Assembly (NCBI GenBank): GCA_050084985.1
Contig: JBITNC010000001.1
Location: 205,282,001-205,346,000, forward strand
Direction of reading: 5' to 3'
Source: Nageia nagi
Taxonomy: Eukaryota; Pinophyta
DNA: 64,000 nt
The notes beneath the pieces were generated by a model. That model was not told the origin of the DNA and ran no database searches. It was given only the letters and a program-made list of their open reading frames with translations. Both the position numbers and the translations under genes were made by a program. The stretch's first letter is position 1; each line of letters begins with the position of its first letter. Below, piece by piece: positions 57,595 through 64,000 of the stretch.

Positions 57595-58431
57595 ACCAAG
57601 AAGGTCCAAGTGTTTCTAAATGAACATCTCCTCACACCTTTAATAATTTTTGGGTTAGGTTTGCTTAAAGTTGTTGATGATTGAAATGGTATTAAATATT
57701 TGGAGCCTTTTTTATTAACTGAAAAATTAGTGCCAACTATTACCCATACCTAACATAAGAAAATAAAACTAAGTAGGGTCATTAATCCATTATTTTCCTA
57801 CCCATTAAATATCTTGTAACACCACAAGGTGACCTTAGTATTTTACTAATAGTGTTTTTACTATTAGCCCCATGTAGCAATAGTATGGGCACTCATATTC
57901 AACTTTTACCCCATTAAATTTATTTTTCTAACCTTATATAAATTTTCAAATTTAAAGAAGGTATATTCCTTTTTCCCTCCATTTAAAATTTGAATTTCAA
58001 AAATAGGAAACAAGGAAAACACACCTTTTACTTATGATGATTGCCTCGTCATGCACAGCAAGATTAATTCACACATATTGGAAAATATAGTTCTATCAAG
58101 AAATCAATAATCATAGCAATTATTCTACATGCAAATACATGATTTATGATGATCTTAGGGTGTGTTAGTTATCCAACACAAATCATTTCCTCCTTCTTAC
58201 CCTTCTGTTCTTGTCACCAATTCACCTTTGGTGATTAGGGTCTTTAGATCACTTCTCCATCATGAGGTTACCTGTGACCTATGTCAAAACATCTCAAAGC
58301 TAGCATCAAATTATCACAAATGATACATATTCTCTTATCAAATTAATTATCACCATAGTATTACTCAGACATTATTCATCCAAATCCTTGATGGTACTTG
58401 AGGTTAAATAATTTCTTGGGGTGGGTTTTCA

Positions 58432-58762
58432 TCCTTTCTTTTGCAATTGATTATTCTTTAATAGGATGTGATATATGTGGGTAGTATGTTGGTTTGTTCT
58501 TACAAAGGTATTATCCTAGAGAATAGGATTCACATAGAGATGCTCTCCTCATATAGGGACTCTGATTTTTGGCTTGATTCTCCAAAGCAACATGAGAAAG
58601 GGGTAAGGCAATACCAAAATGGGGTAGATGACATATCATACTCAACATATCAATTGAAAAAGGGAAGTCTACTTTACTATTGAAAATTTTCTTCTCTTCT
58701 CTAGACTTCTTTGGATTATGCAATTTTAATGCTTTTCATTTCATATATAAAGAAGGGCAAAA
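58432..58762 (+). other. Internal remnant ending in a PPT before a family-C LTR
   Basis: A 71-codon open stretch (58468-58683) has no recognisable domain. The purine run AAAGAAGGGCAAAA (58749-58762) precedes the LTR start, so this is the 3' end of the internal part of a plus-strand family-C element. Confidence 0.45.
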
Positions 58763-59503
58763 TATAGACATCAAAATAATTTATTATTTATTTAACAAAT
58801 CATATTTAGACTTCATAAATGAATTAATGTAATATTTAATATTTCAAAATAAAGTTGATATTATAATGCAATGCCATGTGTTATATTAAATACTATACCA
58901 TTTATCATGTTTATATTTTAAAGTATCTTGAATATAGCAAAGTTTATACTATTACCAAAGGTTTTCCTTCACTCCTTACTATGTCCTTGCAAACTATATA
59001 TGCAAGTGCAATAGGTAGACCTCCATATATCAAAACTCTTTGATATGATAAGAACTTTGATAGGTGGTTGTCAGCTGCAATCTTCATCAAGCTATTGTGT
59101 CTTTATATGCCACCTATTATGAGAAATTGTTATACTATGAGCTCTAAACTTTCTATATTTTGCACATAACATAATTCAACATATCTCACATAGCCAACAA
59201 CATTCTTCTCTTAGGCCAATGATGGTGTGCATCTTTTAGAACAAGGGTTCTAGATTTCAATGGTCAATTCATTGATCCATACAAATGAATATCTATCATA
59301 AGCTCACCATGAATTTGATACCAATCCTCTAAAGATCCATTGCTACTTGTTGTTAAGGATTGTACATGCACTTCATATCAGGTTCATGTGTTTCATGTAT
59401 ATTTTTTGTAATCTAATATAGTGTACATTATCTATTTCTTCTTATATTTTAGATTGATTTATTTATTGTGTATTTTTGTATTTTACACAATTTAAAGTCT
59501 ACA
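58763..59503 (+). repeat. Family-C LTR, plus orientation (741 bp), 3' LTR
   Basis: It starts TATAGACATCAAAAT and ends TTTAAAGTCTACA. It matches 47722-48465 in inverted orientation. It interrupts family-D sequence, which continues at 59504. Confidence 0.85.
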
Positions 59504-60130
59504 AATATCTTCTCTATAATAATGCTCCTCTCTATAATATAATATTCAGCATGAATCTAGCACCAATAAGATCTACACACAAGCTCAACACAAAATGATT
59601 AATGTAAACCTACATATAACATCATAATAGTAAAATAAATCATCCATATTGTATACTAGTAATAAACAAAATCATTATACCTTGCACACTATTCTATCAA
59701 TATTTGAGCAGCATAATAATAACAGAATCCTCATAACATACATCTCAAATCTTCAAGTGAGGGAGAGCAAAAATGAATGAGAATCCAACTTTTTCATGAC
59801 CTAGGGTTTCTTCTAGGTTTTTCATGCTTTTTAGATATTAGATTAGAATATTTCTAAGTATTTTTCTCTTTCTAGTCCATACACAAACTTCCAAGTTCAT
59901 AGCTAAAAAAGCACGGATAATAGGGTGATGAAAAATCACTCTGTCATCCTTTCTAATTTTTATTTTTGGCAAGAATGCTATCATATATGATTATAGAAAA
60001 TCATGTGCATTTGGCATCAATCATGTCCAATTGCAACAAACACATGTGATTTAGGCCTTAAGTATCTACTTTTATTCTTAATCCTATTTAGAAAACAACA
60101 GAATGACCATGGTAAATTTATGTTTCAACA
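59504..60130 (-). repeat. Family-D LTR, minus orientation, truncated
   Basis: It matches 21095-21720 in inverted orientation. Its start (minus strand TGTTGAAACATAAATTT) is at 60130, and it is cut at 59504 by the family-C LTR. Confidence 0.8.
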
Positions 60131-60166
60131 AATAAAATCTAAAGAGGGATGAGAGGTCCATTATGA

Positions 60167-63100
60167 TGTAATGCTACCCTACTATACTAAACCCCTAAAT
60201 TTCATACCCCTTTTTTATAATAACAATGCAACACATATCCCACATACATTTTCGTTCTTTGCAGTATATCTAGATATTATAATCTCTAGTTAAGTACTAG
60301 GGCACGTTCACCATGCAAGCCCACCTCACTTGCATGTGGTTTCCCATGATGATCATGGTCTAGTTTTACTTGAGTTGCATTTTCCTTTCAAATCGAGTAC
60401 ACCACTTCAAATTTCAAAATAATTATTCAACCTATAATCATTGGCTAAGTTTTAAAGTTCATTAAACCTCTTATTTATCCAATCTATGAATTCCATGATT
60501 GCAATTTACCATCACATTTGAATGTACCTTATTACACTTACATCAATTTTTCCTTTAATTATCTTAGGATTAATAGCACAATTTGACTAGCTTTATGTTG
60601 GAGTGTAGTCATCGTGATCACTAAGATATCCATGTCCTTAATAAACCCTAATTTGCTTCATTTGAATACTAGTTTTGTATGCTCACCTTTTTCTTTGATT
60701 ATCTTATAATGTTAATCTTAGGTCTCTTCTATTTTCCTTCTAAGGTTTGAGTTTATTGATTAGGTTTGTTCACCTAAACCTCAACTTTTCTTTTGAGTTT
60801 GAGCTATGTACCACAATATTTCTAGCACTCCAAAGTTAAAATTTATACCCAGGGATGTCTATTTACTTGAACATAATCCCAATCTCCAATATTCCAAAGA
60901 GTAATTTAGTTTATTTTACTTTAGGATGATTCTCTTTCACTATCAACTAACCAAATAAATAATAACATTATGCATATTATGATTTATGCATCATTTTCAA
61001 ATAATATCATTAATTATGTAGATCTATTAAAAAATATAAACATCATATTGGCCTCTTTGATCTCTGGCGACTATGGATCTCATTTGTTGAGTCCAAGGGA
61101 AAATTTTATACTCGGTTCATAGCGAGGGATCGTTTATTTCAGATATTGTTTGGCTCTTTATTTTTATTTGATCATTACCTCCTCTCGGCTGTGGAAAGTC
61201 TACCCAACCCCCTATTCAGTGGTTCTACATCGTCCACTATTCTGAGGTGGATTGACTACACCTTCCCCAGCAGAAAACTTTTAGCACCTCCTCGCCCCCC
61301 CTCCACCACTCAAGAAGCGAAAACAGAGTTAGTTGCGGGCTCTAATGCGGAGTATAATATGTGCAGAATGCGATCCTTGGAAGTTTACTATTGGCGGTAG
61401 CCTACCACACACAGCTCCAATGTTGTTCTCCCCTATCAAGCATTTAGTGTAAAAACCATCTTGACTAGAAAGGGGCTTCCAAAGTATCAACAGATATCAT
61501 CAGATCGAGCGAAGGCTAGAGAGTCTAGTGACATTTTAATCATCTAGGCATTATCCTAGACAGACAGATAGAGAGGACCAAATCTTTTCAAATGTGTTCA
61601 TCTTAATCTAGACGATGTCAACGCATACTCCAGCCGATTCAATTTTTGTCTGTTTGAGCCGACTCAGGTTGAGTTGAGCCGCATTCAGTGTAGGTCAATT
61701 CTCGGGTGTTTAAAACGTCCATATCGCTCAAATTTGTGCAAAGTTATCTCAAAAATAATGTTTCACGAAACGGACTTTACTGATAAGGTAGCGCCAAGTG
61801 GAGAGGGAAAAGATTAGTAGGCTAGACTTCCATGAAGCAGCTCATGCAATCCATGTTACCCTTTCGCAATACATACCATTGATCGATTACTTACTGGCTA
61901 CAATAATTCTCAACGTGATCAGTATCAAGATTCCATTATTGTTTTCATGGCCTTGAGGATGCGTCAAACGTAGACAAGCAATGCACAAAAAGACTTAGGA
62001 TTAATCGCAAGGTAGGTTCCAATATTAGCCATATTTGCAAAAGGGCATATGAATATAGTTAAGAAACATTTGTATTCAAACCCCACCCCAGACTTCACGT
62101 GGCCGTCCAGACGATCCAGGCGCAGTCAAATATAGTGCAAGGACGTTTAATGGGTTATGGCCATTCTTTATTTTTCCTATAGTACTTTTAAACAAATAAT
62201 TTTAAATATATTGTGTACTCCTATAGTACTTTTTATTCTAAGTACGTTAATACTTACAAGTGTATGCAACTAGAAAAGAAATATGATATTCCAATTGCAC
62301 ATACTGTTGTAAAGTCAATAAAATAATAAAATAGCCCCTATGAACAATTCCATTAAGTTTCAAAAATCACAAACAAAATTCACCTTAAATAGTTGGAGTA
62401 CTATCTTTATAGCTAAAGGTGGGTATAGTCCATCCAAAAATTGAACTATTTGTCCATCTCTCTTTTTGTTTGTGAGGGGTAGGAAAATTTTCTATTTTAT
62501 GGTAGGATTTTGACAAATTTGTTTGTGAGTCCCAAATCCTATAAAGTATTTTGGCACACCTCATGCTAAGCTCCAAAATGTATGGAAAAGGTTTATCAAT
62601 TATTTACACACTTAACATAACATCCCAAAATGTATGGAGATATTCCCTCCATTATTTTTGCAAAATACCAAAATAGTCCACCCTATGTAGATTTGTTTTC
62701 ACTTATCCCCAAAATTTATTGCTTGTAAAAACTAAAATTCTTTGGTGAAAAATTTGAATTTAAATATTTGGAATATTCCTTGCAATATTCAAAAATAGTC
62801 AATTAATTTTTCAAAGCAATTTAGGAACGCACATCAAATTTTTAGTACACAAGTTTTACCTACAAGGATTGCCCATCCAGTAAGGTAAATTTTGTTAGTG
62901 CATGCACAAACATCATACTCATAACAGGGATCAAATATCATGCAAAATAATTATGATATATAGCTATATGATTTACGAAGGTCCTTATGGGCTATTAGCA
63001 AATCAATGCCAATTATTTCCTCACTCTTTCATCTTGGTTCCCTAGGGTCTCCAACCTGACTCCCATGCTAAGTCAAACCATAACCTATGTCACAACAATT

Positions 63101-63289
63101 TCGAAGAAAACATCAAATCGACATAAAATATTACATATATATGTTAATTATTAGTCTTGTTTTAACACAAATAGTCTCAATCACATTCAAATTTCTAAAG
63201 GTAGTTGAGTCATGATAAATGAGAGTAGCCAAGTCATTACAAAATTTTTTGAAGGCATTCAAAATTGTAGGTGTAACAGGGTCATTACA
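60167..63289 (-). repeat. Solo LTR of family A (3.1 kb) with target duplication
   Basis: On the plus strand it runs TGTAATGCTACCC to GGGTCATTACA. Flanks are perfect: TATGA at 60162-60166 and 63290-63294. The ends and the last about 400 bp (from 62880) match the LARD LTRs. It is about 1.4 kb shorter, and a GC-richer segment lies where the LARD LTRs carry the PPR text. No internal region is present, so it formed by LTR-LTR recombination. Confidence 0.85.
61060..62160. other. GC- and CpG-richer segment within the solo LTR
   Basis: The base make-up differs sharply from the surroundings, with many CG steps and C-rich runs such as 'cctcgccccccctccacc'. An 84-codon open stretch lies at 61146-61400 (plus strand) without a recognisable domain. 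It could be a captured host fragment like the PPR segment in the sister LTRs, or a less decayed part of the LTR. Confidence 0.5.
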
Positions 63290-63296
63290 TATGAGC

Positions 63297-63725
63297 ACTT
63301 TTTAAATAATTGTAATATTAATGATCTTTTGTAACTTCATCATAGATATATCTTTGATTTATTTGACAACATGAGATAGGCATCCATCTAACTATATTAC
63401 ATTAGCGTTATGCCATGTATATTCTATTCTTATTGCATCATATACAACCTTCTATTTAATCATTATTGCAACTCCAAAGTCTAATATATAGTTATACATT
63501 AAGCATCCTTCCATCTTTAAGGCTAAATAAAAGGATGGAGACTTACCTTTACTTAGGTTTGAAATTCCACAAATGGGATTTGATTTCAATGTGCTTGTGA
63601 TGTCTTCAAGAGATTATTTTAATGTTGATTTGAGTAGTTCCATTAATCTCAGACCAAGTACAATCTCATGTATTATTGTTGGTAGAGATATTATCTTTAA
63701 TCTCTTCATTACATATGTTTTGAAA
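63297..63725 (-). pseudogene. Gypsy-type aspartic protease remnant
   Basis: The minus strand reads 'PTIIHEIVLGLRLMELLKS' and 'MEGCLMYNYILDFGVAIMI' followed by 'KVVYDAIRIEYT'. The 'ILDFGVA' stands where plant gypsy proteases have a D-T/S-G-A centre, and the flanking text fits that family. Stops (TAA, TAG) break it. The solo LTR inserted at its end (63290). Confidence 0.5.
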
Positions 63726-64000
63726 TTATTTTAAAAAATTTCATCATTAAAGATCAATAGTGCAACCTTCTTTATATACCATTATACCAATCTTCATCAT
63801 AGATATTTAATTAATAAATATTTGTAAAAGGAAAAAACATCTTCTATTTCATAATTAGAGTCATATTTTATTCAATATTTTTGTATAATATTTTAACCTT
63901 TAGTAACTCCAAGATTATTGTTACTTCTTTTTCTTGTATCCTAACAATCCTCCATTTCTTTGACTCTATTTTGGTGTTTCATTTACTTAGAACATGAATC
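63726..64000. other. AT-rich end of window
   Basis: Probably the upstream continuation of the minus-strand gypsy remnant. Only short broken frames are visible. Confidence 0.35.

Larger units (their letters stand above)
51624..58431 (-). repeat. Family-A LTR of a gag-bearing relative, interrupted by a nested element
   Basis: It starts TGTAACGCATCC and ends near GTGGGTTTTCA. Without the nested 52252-54748 element it is about 4.3 kb. Blocks shared with the LARD LTRs include 'aataatttt.gg.ta' and 'aaagttgttgatgatt' (about 57640-57680), 'ttttttattaactgaaaaa' (57707) and 'tacatgattt.tgatg', plus the end 'ccttgatggtacttgagg'. It contains a TATA-box variant and PPR-like text. Its right end lacks a clear CA and no target duplication is seen. 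Confidence 0.75.

Noticed and set aside
61146-61400. 84-codon open stretch as a protein gene
   Set aside because: No domain is visible, it lies within a solo LTR with proven duplications, and no promoter or exon structure is seen.
1-64000. tRNA, rRNA or intact host genes
   Set aside because: I looked for cloverleaf-like or rRNA-like text and for spliced host genes and saw none I could support by eye.

Overview
The window looks like nuclear DNA of a large-genome seed plant. It is AT-rich and has no bacterial-style gene packing. I found no rRNA or tRNA gene and no intact host gene. Almost everything I can assign is LTR retrotransposon in several nested layers, most of it decayed by stop codons and frameshifts. 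The long-LTR elements and the style of the captured PPR fragments would fit a gymnosperm, but that is inference and the sequence does not prove it.

Layout. 1-275 is the end of a long-LTR repeat (called LTR family A here), inserted into a minus-strand Ty1/copia element (276-4216). That copia element lies against the gag region of a minus-strand Ty3/gypsy element (4217-7113). A structurally complete plus-strand Ty1/copia element occupies 7686-13077, with paired LTRs, PBS, PPT and the 5-bp target duplication TAGCT. Next is a decayed minus-strand reading frame of about 1,100 codons with no recognised family (13953-17367). It contains an 18-bp minisatellite that was originally translated. An LTR-like promoter region (17368-18863) and AT-rich DNA with 97-bp tandem repeats follow.

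The centrepiece is 21827-35053. It is a 13.2-kb minus-strand element with two LTRs of about 4.55 kb, a PBS, a PPT and the target duplication AGTGT. It has no recognisable gag-pol. The internal 4.1 kb holds decayed coiled-coil-like reading frames, so it is LARD-like (large retrotransposon derivative). Both LTRs carry a decayed pentatricopeptide-repeat (PPR) gene fragment, antisense to the element's own transcription. A second copy of LTR family A (51624-58431) abuts a PBS and a decayed gypsy-type gag, making it a candidate gag-bearing relative. A third copy (60167-63289) is a solo LTR with target duplication TATGA.

Between these lie a plus-strand gypsy gag remnant (36245-36720) and a Tat-like Ty3/gypsy pol (about 38200-43790) with two RNase H segments and 191-bp tandem repeats downstream of integrase. 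There are inverted copies of three further LTR families: B at 37586-38204 and 45538-46163, C at 47722-48465 and 58763-59503, D at 21095-21826 and 59504-60130. A 2.5-kb element with gag only (TR-GAG-like, 52252-54748) is nested inside a family-A LTR. None of the recognised coding regions is open from end to end. In the best-preserved element all ten in-frame stops are TAG or TAA, as cytosine deamination of CAG or CAA codons would give.
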